From positions 1-38,708 of the IMG/VR virus record IMGVR_UViG_3300009136_000020: a stretch of 38,708 nucleotides of DNA; one strand, 5' to 3'. Source of the DNA: a virus. The translations under genes and the position numbers were made by a program. Shown here piece after piece: positions 18,883 to 27,124 of the stretch. A model generated the notes under the pieces. That model did not search any database. It saw only the letters and a program-made list of their open reading frames with translations, and was not told the origin of the DNA. How positions within the stretch are numbered: position 1 is the first letter of the stretch; each line of letters starts with the position of its first letter.

Positions 18883-19850
18883 GGGAGATATCATTATCGA
18901 GAGCCATAGACGGCTTCATGTTAGATCGTGCCGCCGAACGTCTATCCTCGCACACGTTGTCAGATTACAAGAATGCGTTCCGAAAGTTCCAGACATTCTT
19001 GCAGGTCGATCCGATCCTTTGCCAGATCACCATGGCGGACATTCAGCGTTTTATGATCTGGCTGAGTAAAACGCGATTCACGCCTGCAGGCATTGCCCCT
19101 AGGCTAGCAAAGAGACTCAGTGCAAAAAGCATCCTCAACATTCACACAGGGATCTCGGCTCTCTGGACGTGGGCCATGCACAACGGATATGCCGATGATC
19201 ACATTGTCCGTCAGGTATCCGCGCCCCGACCGGCTAAGACTGCGATCATCCCGTTCACTAAGCAGGATATCGAGTTACTTCTAGTTGCCTGTGATCGAAC
19301 GTCTGAGTATTCACGGCCAGGGAAACGCGCAGCATCAAACGCCCGCCCGACCGCCGAACGTGACAAGCTGATCATTCGTTTTTTACTCGATACAGGGGTC
19401 CGGGTCAGTGAATTGTGTGGGCTGCGCGTGGGGGATGTGGACTTGCGAAATCACCGCGCGCGCGTGCTGGGGAAAGGCTCAAAAGAACGATACGTGCCGA
19501 TCGGGAAACGCCTTGCAAAAGCCGTGTGGCGATATCTGGCTACCCGGAAAGTCGAAAGCAGTGATCCGCTGTTCATCGACCGGGCTGGCAGTGTGCCGAT
19601 CACGCGCCATGCTGTATGGCGATTGCTGAAACGCGCTGGAAAGCGTGCCCAGGTCGCACACGTGCATCCGCATCGGTTTCGCCATACGTTTGCAATCAGT
19701 TACCTCAGGAATGGCGGAAAAGAATTTACACTTATGGAAATACTAGGGCACTCGACCATGGAAATGACCCGCCGCTATGCAAGGATCGCACAGGTTGATA
19801 TACAAAGTGACCACAGACGGGCCAGCCCGGTGGATAATTGGGGGCTTTAA
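18876..19850 (+). CDS. int: Tyrosine integrase (XerC/D-like phage integrase)
   Basis: This 324-aa recombinase integrates and excises the phage. Residues 1-115 form the SAM-like core-binding domain. The catalytic domain shows R176 (DTGVRVSEL), K203 (GKGSKER), H266 and R269 (HPHRFRH), H292 (LGHSTMEM) and the nucleophile Y301 (RRYARI), so all active-site residues are present. The start ATG 18876 has GGGAGG six bases upstream; an earlier ATG at 18855 has none. It is beside the tRNA-Pro attP. It lacks an N-terminal arm-binding domain of the lambda type. Its last four bases overlap the end of the converging tail gene. Confidence 0.95.
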   Translation: MVREISLSRAIDGFMLDRAAERLSSHTLSDYKNAFRKFQTFLQVDPILCQITMADIQRFMIWLSKTRFTPAGIAPRLAKRLSAKSILNIHTGISALWTWAMHNGYADDHIVRQVSAPRPAKTAIIPFTKQDIELLLVACDRTSEYSRPGKRAASNARPTAERDKLIIRFLLDTGVRVSELCGLRVGDVDLRNHRARVLGKGSKERYVPIGKRLAKAVWRYLATRKVESSDPLFIDRAGSVPITRHAVWRLLKRAGKRAQVAHVHPHRFRHTFAISYLRNGGKEFTLMEILGHSTMEMTRRYARIAQVDIQSDHRRASPVDNWGL

Positions 19851-20242
19851 CGGGGTATGACCAGGTCACGCAGATGCAAGATTGCCGCTGCCATGGAGCG
19901 TAGCACGACCTTTGCGCTGGCTAGGTCCGTTACATTGCTATCAATGTAGTTCTGACCCTCCGCCGCTGACCAGGTCGCCCAGCCCGGCAGGTTCTCAAGA
20001 TCGGCTTGCGCCGTGTCTGCTGTCTCGGGGTGTGGCCATAACAGGTCATAAGGTCGCCCTAGGGTGTACCCCTGCAGCCGTTCAGTGATCCATTCCCGTG
20101 CCCAGGCCCGCCAGTCTTCTGGCAGGGGGTCCGGTTGCGGGAAGGCCAATTGCCCGGATACCCCATCATCTTGTATAAACAAGATCGCGATCGTCCGATC
20201 CCCGTTCTCTTCCTCGTATCGCCGTACCTCTGTAATTCTCAT
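19847..20242 (-). CDS. Tail-fibre-associated small protein, 131 aa
   Basis: This 131-aa protein (opening MRITEVRRYEEENGDRTIAI) is the last gene of the virion operon, two bases after the probable receptor-binding protein. The middle (PLPEDWRAWAREWITERLQG) and C-terminal helix (ASAKVVLRSMAAAILHLRDL) suggest a small alpha/beta protein. In many siphophages a short gene here is a fibre chaperone or accessory, and that is my inference. Its 3' end meets the integrase gene tail to tail. Confidence 0.6.
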   Translation of the reverse strand: MRITEVRRYEEENGDRTIAILFIQDDGVSGQLAFPQPDPLPEDWRAWAREWITERLQGYTLGRPYDLLWPHPETADTAQADLENLPGWATWSAAEGQNYIDSNVTDLASAKVVLRSMAAAILHLRDLVIPR

Positions 20243-20244
20243 AT

Positions 20245-21555
20245 TTAACTCGCTGCAAACCAGTTGAAATAAGCTGTCTTTGTCGTCGTCGTGTTGGAAC
20301 GAACAAAAAGCCCTGATCGGATTGGGGTCCAGCCCGTACCATAGTTGATGTTGATCACGTACTTGTCTTCAACCCCTATGCGCGCTTGATACTGTGTGGT
20401 GCTATTTTTTTTCAGGTAAAGGGGGACCAGTTGCAAAGGCAAAGTGGGATCTGATAATTGTGTCTCAGTGATCCCGCCTCCGCTATCCTGATAACGAACG
20501 AACGGCCCCATGCTAAACGACGTGTATGTGCCGATCCCACTTTTCAGGTAGAGCTCAATAAATGTGTCATCACTACCTGTATCCCAGCGAATCCCCGCCG
20601 ATACATTACTTGGTTCGAGAGCAACCTGCGCTCCGAGCCGGGATGTATATGCTGGGTCTGTGCATAGAAAGCAGGTTACTCCATTCTGTGTGTTGTCCGT
20701 TTGAGCCAACAGAAAGTGTTCTCGGAAATCAGGATCGACCGTTCCCCCCGGCGCAATGATCCATGACCATATCCCATTAAGTGCTGCTGTGGTAAAATGG
20801 TCTAAAACTGTGATCGCCGGAAAGCCACTCAGCCAATCCGCGATCAAGCCATAGCTGCCAACGTTGACGTCGGCCCCAACAAGTGAGAGCGAAAGATCGC
20901 CCGTCCCAGCAAGCTGAGCAATGGTATCAAATGAGCTCCCGCCGTCCCAAACCCGAAAAAGCAGGTCATAGGTGGAACTGGGAAAGTCCACATAACAGGG
21001 ATCTTGTCTCAATCGCCACGCGCGCCCCGCCCAAAATGCCGCTGCTATGGCTAGGAGTTCGTCTCCCGCGCCGGTGGCATCACCGATCTCGTGCCCGCTG
21101 CCCCAATCGCCGAGCGCCGTGAACAGTGGCGATGCGCTGACGCTCGGCGTGATATCCCCGCCGATGATTTCCCCGGATAACTGGCCCCCCTCGCCGCCTG
21201 TGCCGTCGTGAACGTGATCCCGCAGTTTCAGATCGGCCCGTTGCTCGGGGACGTGTGAGCCTGCACTCGTTTCGGCTAGACTAGTTAGGAACCATTGGTT
21301 ACGTCCGCCAAGGCTGACCTTTTTCAACCATACATAGTCATCCACAGCCAAAGCAACAAAGTTGGTCGCTGCTGCTGCTTCGATATAGACGACTTCCCCG
21401 GTGTTTACGAGTTCGCACTTGATTCCGCTTGTGGCTCTGTTGCTGACCGCTATCACCTTGGCATAATACAACTTGCTTTGCTTATGTGCAATTTCTTTTG
21501 CATTCTGTGCCAGCATTCGCCCCGTTTCGCCCGCTGTGAGTTTGGTCTTGGTCAT
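20245..21555 (-). CDS. Probable receptor-binding tail protein with lectin-like C-terminus
   Basis: This 436-aa protein starts at ATG 21555, overlapping the upstream stop (ATGA). Residues 30-95 (YYAKVIAVSNRATSGIKCEL, then VDDYVWLKKVSLGG) look like an OB-fold of the kind found in tail-hub proteins. RDHVHDGTGGEGGQLSGEII (about 120-140) is a linker repeat seen before fibre tips. Residues 250-436 (LDHFTTAALNGIWSWIIAPG, ending in AYFNWFAAS) match concanavalin/laminin-G-type jelly rolls that bind glycans. This would recognise host surface sugar. The catalytic residues of a depolymerase are not visible. Confidence 0.68.
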   Translation of the reverse strand: MTKTKLTAGETGRMLAQNAKEIAHKQSKLYYAKVIAVSNRATSGIKCELVNTGEVVYIEAAAATNFVALAVDDYVWLKKVSLGGRNQWFLTSLAETSAGSHVPEQRADLKLRDHVHDGTGGEGGQLSGEIIGGDITPSVSASPLFTALGDWGSGHEIGDATGAGDELLAIAAAFWAGRAWRLRQDPCYVDFPSSTYDLLFRVWDGGSSFDTIAQLAGTGDLSLSLVGADVNVGSYGLIADWLSGFPAITVLDHFTTAALNGIWSWIIAPGGTVDPDFREHFLLAQTDNTQNGVTCFLCTDPAYTSRLGAQVALEPSNVSAGIRWDTGSDDTFIELYLKSGIGTYTSFSMGPFVRYQDSGGGITETQLSDPTLPLQLVPLYLKKNSTTQYQARIGVEDKYVININYGTGWTPIRSGLFVRSNTTTTKTAYFNWFAAS

Positions 21556-23051
21556 TGGTCCGCCTGGCTCCTGATTGATACACTGCCCCGCCACGTGCCC
21601 ATGCCTGGATCAATGTTGAAATCGATCCTGGTCACATAGTTGTATGTACGATCTGGGGTCCCAAGCTCCGTGTTGGTGATCCGATTGCTATCTGGTGTGT
21701 AGGTTAATCCTACCCAATCGTACAAATCCAAGACTGGCATTAGAAAAATAGACAGATCCGCTTGTAACTGGGGCTGTAATTTGTACCAGTATCTTTGAGC
21801 CCAGGCGTCAAGCGTGCCTTGCGTCTCGCAGATCAAGCCTCCATGCTCTGTTCTTGGCCCCTCGCCCCAATCATCATCCGCTGGGTATTTGCTTGAAATC
21901 TCGGATAGATCCGCCTTTACAGCTGTTAGCACGACCTGCCCCACAGTTGGATCAGTTGGATTCGGTGGATCTGCATTGGGATCATCCACATCTTCCCATT
22001 GCAGATCAATCGACTCGAATAGCTCAGTTGTTAACGTGAATTCGTTTGCTTCCGCCCCGTAATCATCCCAGCGGATGTCAGGGTCAGGGAGACACCAAAT
22101 GTTTCCCACACGATCCGAATAGATCATGCTGAACGTCCGCGCTGCCACATCGGCGATCACGTCCCAGATTGGCCCCCGGGAGAGCTTCAAATTTGTAACG
22201 CTCGTAGGATCATTGTAAATGTAGACATTTTGGCGATTGTTGATCCCCGATTCCTGAAACAGCACCCACACGGCGTCAAGTGCCGTGAGATCCGAAATGA
22301 TCACCTCTTCATCACTTCCCGAGGTCGCAAAGAAGACCTCGATAGTATCACCGTACTGCAATAGCTGCTCGGGGGATATGAGTTTGAGCTCAATGTATGC
22401 CTGCTCGCTGTCCTCGTGGATTGTGCGGATACGGTCAACGTAGCCATAGAACACGCCGTGTGACCACTGCAGGCCGCCGAATGTGTCTTCTGAGCCGTTC
22501 CAGTAAGCATCAAGGACAAGCAAGATCCCTTTTTGCCGTTCCAATCCGCTGCAGTCCCCAAATGCCTTGACGCCCATTTCCCAGCCACCACTTTCGATGT
22601 CAGCATGGAAGGACGTCACTTCCCCAATATTCAACGATGATCCGCCATATGCAATGTATCCGAAATCGCCCGATCCGCTCCCATCGGTCTGGAGTTCGAT
22701 CCGGTCAATCCCCGATCCGCTTGCCGGTGCGTAGTAGGTGATCGCAGTCCCCGAGTCCCCTGAGATCGACCCCGCCGCAGCCCCACCCGCTTCCCCGGTC
22801 AATGTCCAGGAGTGCCCAGTTGACGCCGATCCGCCGTGCTGCAGGGAGCGATTACCGTACAGTGAAATCGAACCACTGTTATCAATCCAACTGTGCCGGG
22901 GATCAATATTGATCATGTCCGACCAGGTATAGGTGCCTGGGGATATGGTGCCGATCCTGGTCTGCTCGCGCTCCGGGAATGACACAAAACGACATGCGGC
23001 CCGTTGGTGAGTGCTCTTGAGTTTGGTAAGTTGGTCACCTGTAAGCGCCAT
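21552..23051 (-). CDS. Tail tip / baseplate hub protein
   Basis: This 499-aa protein follows the 117-aa tail gene. Its first 50 residues resemble a distal-tail N-terminus, and a carbohydrate-binding-module-like insert occurs around 60-150 (SLYGNRSLQHGGSASTGHSW, then IDRIELQTDGSGSGDFG). The remainder has hub-like strand repeats and SDLTALDAVWVLFQESGI. Position after the tape measure and before the receptor-binding protein is that of the tail-associated tip protein. Exact homology is not recognised, so hub/baseplate is inferred from order and beta-rich content. Confidence 0.68.
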   Translation of the reverse strand: MALTGDQLTKLKSTHQRAACRFVSFPEREQTRIGTISPGTYTWSDMINIDPRHSWIDNSGSISLYGNRSLQHGGSASTGHSWTLTGEAGGAAAGSISGDSGTAITYYAPASGSGIDRIELQTDGSGSGDFGYIAYGGSSLNIGEVTSFHADIESGGWEMGVKAFGDCSGLERQKGILLVLDAYWNGSEDTFGGLQWSHGVFYGYVDRIRTIHEDSEQAYIELKLISPEQLLQYGDTIEVFFATSGSDEEVIISDLTALDAVWVLFQESGINNRQNVYIYNDPTSVTNLKLSRGPIWDVIADVAARTFSMIYSDRVGNIWCLPDPDIRWDDYGAEANEFTLTTELFESIDLQWEDVDDPNADPPNPTDPTVGQVVLTAVKADLSEISSKYPADDDWGEGPRTEHGGLICETQGTLDAWAQRYWYKLQPQLQADLSIFLMPVLDLYDWVGLTYTPDSNRITNTELGTPDRTYNYVTRIDFNIDPGMGTWRGSVSIRSQADQ

Positions 23052-23052
23052 A

Positions 23053-23406
23053 TCACCCCACGATCACAATCCGCATGGTCACATCGCTTCTGATCCGCGT
23101 ACCCCACATGCCGCTCGGTTCCTCTGCATAGGCTACCACAGACCGAAATGACGTCGGGAGAGTCCCCGACCGGTCCGGGATTGTGAATGTCCCCGAGCTA
23201 TCTTTATTCGTGTTCCAGATGTCCCACAGGTTGTCATACTCTGCAGGTGTCAATGCGCTCCAACTCAGCACCCCGCCATACAGACCCTGCGCAACAGGCT
23301 TGCCGCTCGCGAATCGGGCTACGACCGGGGCATTCTCGGGGGTCCAGGTAGATGGATCGGGGCAGGTTGACAAGGTGCCATCCCACGCCTGAAAGTATGT
23401 GCTCAT
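23053..23406 (-). CDS. Distal-tail small protein, 117 aa
   Basis: ATG 23406 overlaps the tape-measure stop (ATGA), so this start is chosen over 23448. The protein is a compact beta-type (MSTYFQAWDGTLSTCPDPST, VARFASGKPVAQGLYGGVLS, GTFTIPDRSG). In siphophages the gene directly after the tape measure usually encodes the distal tail protein or an adaptor, but this one is short (117 aa against about 200-250), so it may be only a ring component. No closer family is recognised. Confidence 0.62.
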   Translation of the reverse strand: MSTYFQAWDGTLSTCPDPSTWTPENAPVVARFASGKPVAQGLYGGVLSWSALTPAEYDNLWDIWNTNKDSSGTFTIPDRSGTLPTSFRSVVAYAEEPSGMWGTRIRSDVTMRIVIVG

Positions 23407-24977
23407 TGTGCCCCTCCAAACGATGGCACAGGCTGATGACCATACCACGAACTGACCATATCCCCATTATTCTGGCCAATCCTGCCATCTACCTGCGCAG
23501 ACAAGCGCATGTCGTCATCTACAGATACCCGGATGTCAACCGCTTGCCGTTCGCTGGCTAGGGGGACGTTGGCTACCCCTTGCGCCCACTTTGCACCCAG
23601 CGCCTGACCGCCAAACAGTTGGCCGAGCTTCCCGGCCCCGACCGCTGCAGTAAGCCGCATGGTGTTCGCAGCGCCGGCAAATGCCTCCTGTGGTTTGAAT
23701 ACAGCTCGCCCGACCGCGCCGCCAAAAGAAGATGGTGCCTGCTGTCCGCCCGCTTGTGGTCCTACTACGTCCCCGAGGAATTTTCCAGCCCCCTGGAACA
23801 GCGGCTTGAGCGATTCAGCGAGTCCCGCTATGATCTCGGCCCATTCCCTAAACCCCTCGATCAGTAGATCCAGGCCGCCGCTTTCCGCCCACTCGACAAG
23901 CTTCTGGATCCCCTCGGCGACAAGCGTGCCCAAACTTTCGGCCAAACGCGTTACCATTTCGTCGTTGTCTTCAAGCCAGGTCAGCACCTTGTCAGATGGC
24001 CCGGCCAGTGCCTCAAGGATCTTGCCGCCTGTAACCTGTCGAAACTCTAGCCAGTGGTTTTTGAGCTTTTGGATCTTGCCGATCATAGAGCCACTGACCT
24101 TGCTCATCATTGCATCGCTGGCCCCGAGCTTGGAAAGCAAAGCGTTGATTTCGCCCGCCCCCAAGCCTTTCTTGATATTCTCAGCCAACTTCTCACCACA
24201 AGCGCCCGCGCCTTTGGCCTTGCTAACTACGCTTGTAAACTGGCCCAAGGCTTTTTCACCGCCGCCGCCCACTTGCCCCACGGCTTTTGATACCGTGTCC
24301 CCCGTCTCTTCAGCAATACCGGCCATGGCTTTGAGCTTTTCCGCTGGTATGTCGAGCAGCATGCTTGCCCTGGAAAAGTCCCCTTCACGCAAGGCGAACA
24401 CAACCCCCATTTTGCGCTGTCCAGGCAAGTCTGGACGTAACGCAGCCACCCGCGCGATCGCTTTGGCGTATTCGTTGGCTTGTGCAATATCACCATCCGA
24501 GATCACGGCTAGGGTGACCGCCTGCTCTTGGATACCGGCCAGGTCAAGGCCAAAGCGTTGGGCAGTGTCTGATAGAGTGCCCATCATAGCGTTGGCTTTT
24601 TCAGCACTCCCGAGGATGCTCTCGAGGGCAAACGTTTGTTTTTCCAAGGTCATGGCAGGTTTCATGATAGCCTCACCGATAGCCTTGGCTGCATTCGCCG
24701 CCGCCCCCAGGACCTCTTTTAGCAGGATTACCTTGTTGGTTAGCGCTGCAATCCCCGCTGCCCCCAACTTTACCCCACTGGTCAGGCCCGTCGCAAAGTT
24801 CTTTGCTGACTTGCTGACCGTGCCCAGCGCTTTCGCTGCCCTGTTGGCTCCCTGTGTGATCGGCTGTCCAAAGTTTGTACCGCCAAATTTCTTGAGCAGC
24901 GTTCCAGCCCGCTGGGTCGCCCTTTGCAAGGGGGCAAGGTCGCCCTTGAATCTCGTTGTTACTGCAGGCTCACTCAT
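23403..24977 (-). CDS. Tail tape measure protein
   Basis: This 524-aa protein is rich in Ala/Gly/Lys, mostly helical, and has a hydrophobic core (VKLGAAGIAALTNKVILLKE and VLGAAANAAKAIGEAIMKPA) followed by repeated amphipathic helices. The N-terminus (FKGDLAPLQRATQRAGTLLK) is typical of tape measures. The final 100 residues contain glycine/alanine-rich and beta elements. Length sets the tail: about 1.5 angstrom per residue gives roughly 80 nm. ATG 24977 lies one base after the frameshifted chaperone stop. It is preceded by the expected G/GT chaperone pair. Confidence 0.9.
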   Translation of the reverse strand: MSEPAVTTRFKGDLAPLQRATQRAGTLLKKFGGTNFGQPITQGANRAAKALGTVSKSAKNFATGLTSGVKLGAAGIAALTNKVILLKEVLGAAANAAKAIGEAIMKPAMTLEKQTFALESILGSAEKANAMMGTLSDTAQRFGLDLAGIQEQAVTLAVISDGDIAQANEYAKAIARVAALRPDLPGQRKMGVVFALREGDFSRASMLLDIPAEKLKAMAGIAEETGDTVSKAVGQVGGGGEKALGQFTSVVSKAKGAGACGEKLAENIKKGLGAGEINALLSKLGASDAMMSKVSGSMIGKIQKLKNHWLEFRQVTGGKILEALAGPSDKVLTWLEDNDEMVTRLAESLGTLVAEGIQKLVEWAESGGLDLLIEGFREWAEIIAGLAESLKPLFQGAGKFLGDVVGPQAGGQQAPSSFGGAVGRAVFKPQEAFAGAANTMRLTAAVGAGKLGQLFGGQALGAKWAQGVANVPLASERQAVDIRVSVDDDMRLSAQVDGRIGQNNGDMVSSWYGHQPVPSFGGAQ

Positions 24978-24978
24978 G

Positions 24979-25167
24979 TTATTTGTCCCATAGGTGGATT
25001 GCCTTATGCTTGCCGTCCAAAACTTGCATCACAGACCACAGATCGCGCTCATCTAGGTGGTCCACATACTCAAGCGTCCATCCAAACTGTTCGGCCAATA
25101 AAACGCGCAGTGACGCCCAGGGTAGGGGTTCCCCCCAGCGTACACCCCTGAACGTCTGTTTGCTCAG
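24979..25167 (-). CDS. Tail assembly chaperone GT extension (produced by -1 frameshift)
   Basis: From 25167 the -1 frame runs 62 codons (LSKQTFRGVRWGEPLPW, then LAEQFGWTLEYVDHLDERDL, ending IHLWDK) to TAA at 24979-24981, one base before the tape-measure ATG. It has no start codon of its own near the 5' end and no ribosome site. Its sequence is that of a tail-chaperone T domain. It would be made as a 169-aa fusion with the 107-aa protein through slippage on AAAAAAC at 25173-25167, as for lambda G/GT. Confidence 0.85.
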   Translation of the reverse strand: MSKQTFRGVRWGEPLPWASLRVLLAEQFGWTLEYVDHLDERDLWSVMQVLDGKHKAIHLWDK

Positions 25168-25487
25168 TTTTTTAGGTCGCTCTCTTCCTCGGCCCGGTCA
25201 AACTCGGCATTTACGATCTCCAGGATCGCATTGCGCAAGGTTGCATACTCCCGGATGTAATCCAGCGATCGCCACGATTCGAGCTTTGCAGGATCCCCGT
25301 CCACCGTCCAGCTTTCGACAAAGGGCAACAGTGGAAGTGTATCCGTTGCAAAGTCGCCCGTCGCCAATTCCGTTTGAGTGATCGCCGTAAACGTGCCATG
25401 AAACTCGCCCGCCGGAAAAGGGGGCTGTTTCAACTCAGCAGCGTACTTCCCAAATTTGACCGTTTTCGTCAACTTGAGCTCTGCCAT
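25164..25487 (-). CDS. Tail assembly chaperone (G protein)
   Basis: This 107-aa protein opens MAELKLTKTVKFGKYAAEL, has beta content followed by a helical end (LRNAILEIVNAEFDRAEEES), and is rich in acidic residues at the C-terminus. It is the zero-frame member of the frameshift pair placed between the major tail protein and the tape measure, the classical location of lambda G/GT. It would coat the tape measure and recruit tail tube subunits. The frameshift at 25173-25167 makes a longer form of about 169 aa. Confidence 0.85.
   Translation of the reverse strand: MAELKLTKTVKFGKYAAELKQPPFPAGEFHGTFTAITQTELATGDFATDTLPLLPFVESWTVDGDPAKLESWRSLDYIREYATLRNAILEIVNAEFDRAEEESDLKN
25167..25173 (-). promoter_or_regulatory. 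Programmed -1 frameshift slippery heptamer
   Basis: On the minus strand the heptamer is A-AAA-AAC, read CTA AAA AAC TGA in frame 0, with the zero-frame stop as the very next codon. This is a canonical X XXY YYZ slip site. Slippage by one base opens the 62-codon T frame. Confidence 0.9.
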
Positions 25488-25505
25488 GATTCCTCCCTAT
25501 TTTTA

Positions 25506-25913
25506 TTAGGCATTGAACGTGCGCGTTGTGTCTCCGCGCGGACCGAACGTAATCGACCACACGGCCATGCCGTCAAACGGCGCGGCATCCCGGAACTCTT
25601 TAACGTATGCATTCATATACATCCGCCGTTTGCCGCTGGCTGTACCCTCCGGCTGATAATCCGCTGTCCCTTCAGCGCCTGGAGCAAGCGCATTCCAGAT
25701 TGCTGTTCCAGCTGTGCCCGAGATCGCTAGCATCTCGATCGTGACATCAGTCCGTTTGTGGGTCAGGGCATCCGTGTCATAAGCATCCGATCCCGCTGCC
25801 CGGCTGACCGCATTTTGCGTTTCCGGCCATTCTACATTTTTGACGTAGGGAGACAAGGTGCTCCCCGCAAACACAAAATGTACGCTTTGTCCAGTATGTG
25901 TGTTTTCTGGCAT
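25506..25913 (-). CDS. Major tail tube protein
   Basis: This 135-aa beta-rich protein (MPENTHTGQSVHFVFAGSTL, then WPETQNAVSRAAGSDAYDTD, ending VWSITFGPRGDTTRTFNA) is the size of a small tail tube subunit and lies directly upstream of the chaperone pair. Its pattern of alternating strands, a central ALTHKRTDVTIEMLAISGTA and a C-terminal strand is what one expects of the phage tube fold. It would form stacked rings around the tape measure. The assignment relies on order plus composition. Confidence 0.75.
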   Translation of the reverse strand: MPENTHTGQSVHFVFAGSTLSPYVKNVEWPETQNAVSRAAGSDAYDTDALTHKRTDVTIEMLAISGTAGTAIWNALAPGAEGTADYQPEGTASGKRRMYMNAYVKEFRDAAPFDGMAVWSITFGPRGDTTRTFNA

Positions 25914-25914
25914 G

Positions 25915-26334
25915 TTATGCCTCCTCTAAACGAAATTGATAGACATAGCCAGCGTGATAGAATAGCTGGCCGTCGTCTGCTACCTCCGTATATTTCACAC
26001 GTTCCGCTCGCTCTTGCCACAAGTTCGTATAGCCTGATACATTCAGATCGCTTGCCATGATATTGTGGATCTCGTTTGCGATACTGACCGCCGCTGCTAT
26101 GCTTGTGGATGAAATTCCCTTGACTAGATATGCAGGATCTTCCGTCTCACATTCCGCAGCCGTTTGTATAATTCCTCCAGCTTGTTGATTGAAGATCACA
26201 TAATCAAAGGCTGATCCGCGCGGCGCAAGGCCGTAGTATACGCTCGCAGTCCCCGCAAGTAGGGCCGTTAACGCCGTGCCACCTGTTAGGGCTGTGTATA
26301 GGGCTATGTCGAGTGCGCTTTGATCAATCGCCAT
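25915..26334 (-). CDS. Tail terminator / tail completion protein (DUF3168-like)
   Basis: This 139-aa protein starts MAIDQSALDIALYTALTGGT, has ASVYYGLAPRGSAFDYVIFN in the middle and ends in a strand-turn-strand VFQ-type motif (GYVYQFRLEE). The combination of an N-terminal helix and YGLAP...FDYVIF matches the DUF3168/tail-completion family, which caps the tail tube and joins it to the head. It overlaps the HK97-gp10-like gene by 11 nt, and the tail tube gene follows within two bases. Confidence 0.78.
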   Translation of the reverse strand: MAIDQSALDIALYTALTGGTALTALLAGTASVYYGLAPRGSAFDYVIFNQQAGGIIQTAAECETEDPAYLVKGISSTSIAAAVSIANEIHNIMASDLNVSGYTNLWQERAERVKYTEVADDGQLFYHAGYVYQFRLEEA

Positions 26335-26686
26335 ACTTTTTGTTCAGCTTTCGCAAGAAGGCATTTAGCGCCCTTTGAAACACTGCATAATTCTCTTGGA
26401 CGCTAGGCCGCAACATCGGGCAGGCTGATAGAACGGTTGTGCCGAACTCGTGAAAAATGGCATACGTACACCCGAAAGAGCCCACAAGCCAATCAAGAAA
26501 GCCTAGCTGTTTGGCCTTCCATGAGTCTTTCATGATCCCGGTATCAACTCGCGTTGTTCGTGCCGCGGCCCCCGCTGCTGTGTCCCGTGCAAGCTTCTCG
26601 AACGCCTGTTCTAGTTCGCCGGACACATCCCCGAGATACTTGGAAAACGCGGTCAGGTCAACGTCGATCTCGAAGTCGCTAGGCAT
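26324..26686 (-). CDS. HK97 gp10-like tail/connector protein
   Basis: This 120-aa protein shows the hallmark pattern of gp10-like proteins: an N-terminal amphipathic helix, TTRVDTGIMKDSWKAKQLG in the middle, then YAIFHEFGTTVLSACPMLRP, and a final helix. The 'VDTG...FHEFGT...PMLRP' set is characteristic. These proteins bridge head connector and tail. Overlaps on both sides (8 and 11 nt) place it firmly in the head-tail joining cluster. Confidence 0.85.
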   Translation of the reverse strand: MPSDFEIDVDLTAFSKYLGDVSGELEQAFEKLARDTAAGAAARTTRVDTGIMKDSWKAKQLGFLDWLVGSFGCTYAIFHEFGTTVLSACPMLRPSVQENYAVFQRALNAFLRKLNKKYGD

Positions 26687-27053
26687 CTCGCTGTCTCACT
26701 TGAACAGACCGCAAGGCGATCCACTGCACGTCTGTTGCTTCGGCATGCGTGACCTCATAGGTATTCGAGCCGATTACAATCCGGTCACCCGTCGCCACAG
26801 CCTGATCGTGTGCCAGGTCAACGATGTACGCATTCGGGTAGACCACCGCATCTTGCCCGACCTCAGCCGCCGCCCGCCGCACGTCCCGGCCAATTCTGCA
26901 GGCCACGTTTGCCGAGACAGTGCTATAGTTTGCACTCCCGCCACCTTGACCATCACTGACACGGGTAGGGCGCAAGATGTTGCACGTCCCATCCAGGATC
27001 TGTGTCTCAAAGTCGCTTCTGATTTGCGTTAGCTCAGCCGTCGTCAGTCCCAT
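26679..27053 (-). CDS. Head-tail joining (head closure) protein
   Basis: This 124-aa protein opens with a helix (LTTAELTQIRSDFETQILDG) and then has a beta-barrel section: CNILRPTRVSDGQGGGSANY, YPNAYIVDLAHDQAVATGDR and VIGSNTYEVTHAEATDVQWI. The 'GDRIVIGSNTYEV' phrase is common in head-closure/adaptor proteins (SPP1 gp16/Ftn-like). It lies between the first connector (27125) and the gp10-like gene, which fits that role. The start has only a weak ribosome site. Confidence 0.72.
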   Translation of the reverse strand: MGLTTAELTQIRSDFETQILDGTCNILRPTRVSDGQGGGSANYSTVSANVACRIGRDVRRAAAEVGQDAVVYPNAYIVDLAHDQAVATGDRIVIGSNTYEVTHAEATDVQWIALRSVQVRQRDA

Positions 27054-27087
27054 AGTAGGGGAATACCCAACTTTCTAATATTGTGGT

Positions 27088-27119
27088 CTATGTCCGACAA
27101 CGCGCATTATGGGACATAG
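27088..27119. repeat. 8-bp inverted repeat between connector genes
   Basis: CTATGTCC (27088-27095) pairs with GGACATAG (27112-27119) around a 16-base loop. It lies in the 71-bp gap between two head-tail genes, the largest gap in that block. There is no T-run. It may be an mRNA processing or regulatory hairpin. Confidence 0.45.
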
Positions 27120-27124
27120 GTGTT

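Noticed and set aside
18659-18955. A minus-strand open frame (98 codons) across the attP, with the phrase GARTRTGDLTDP
   Set aside because: This is the translation of the tRNA-Pro remnant and flanking repeats. It is a well-known artefact of tRNA sequence and has no ribosome site.
23659-24993. A 444-codon plus-strand frame opposite the tape measure gene
   Set aside because: It is antisense to a well-supported gene, rich in Ser/Pro/Ala as shadow frames are, and has no neighbours on its strand.
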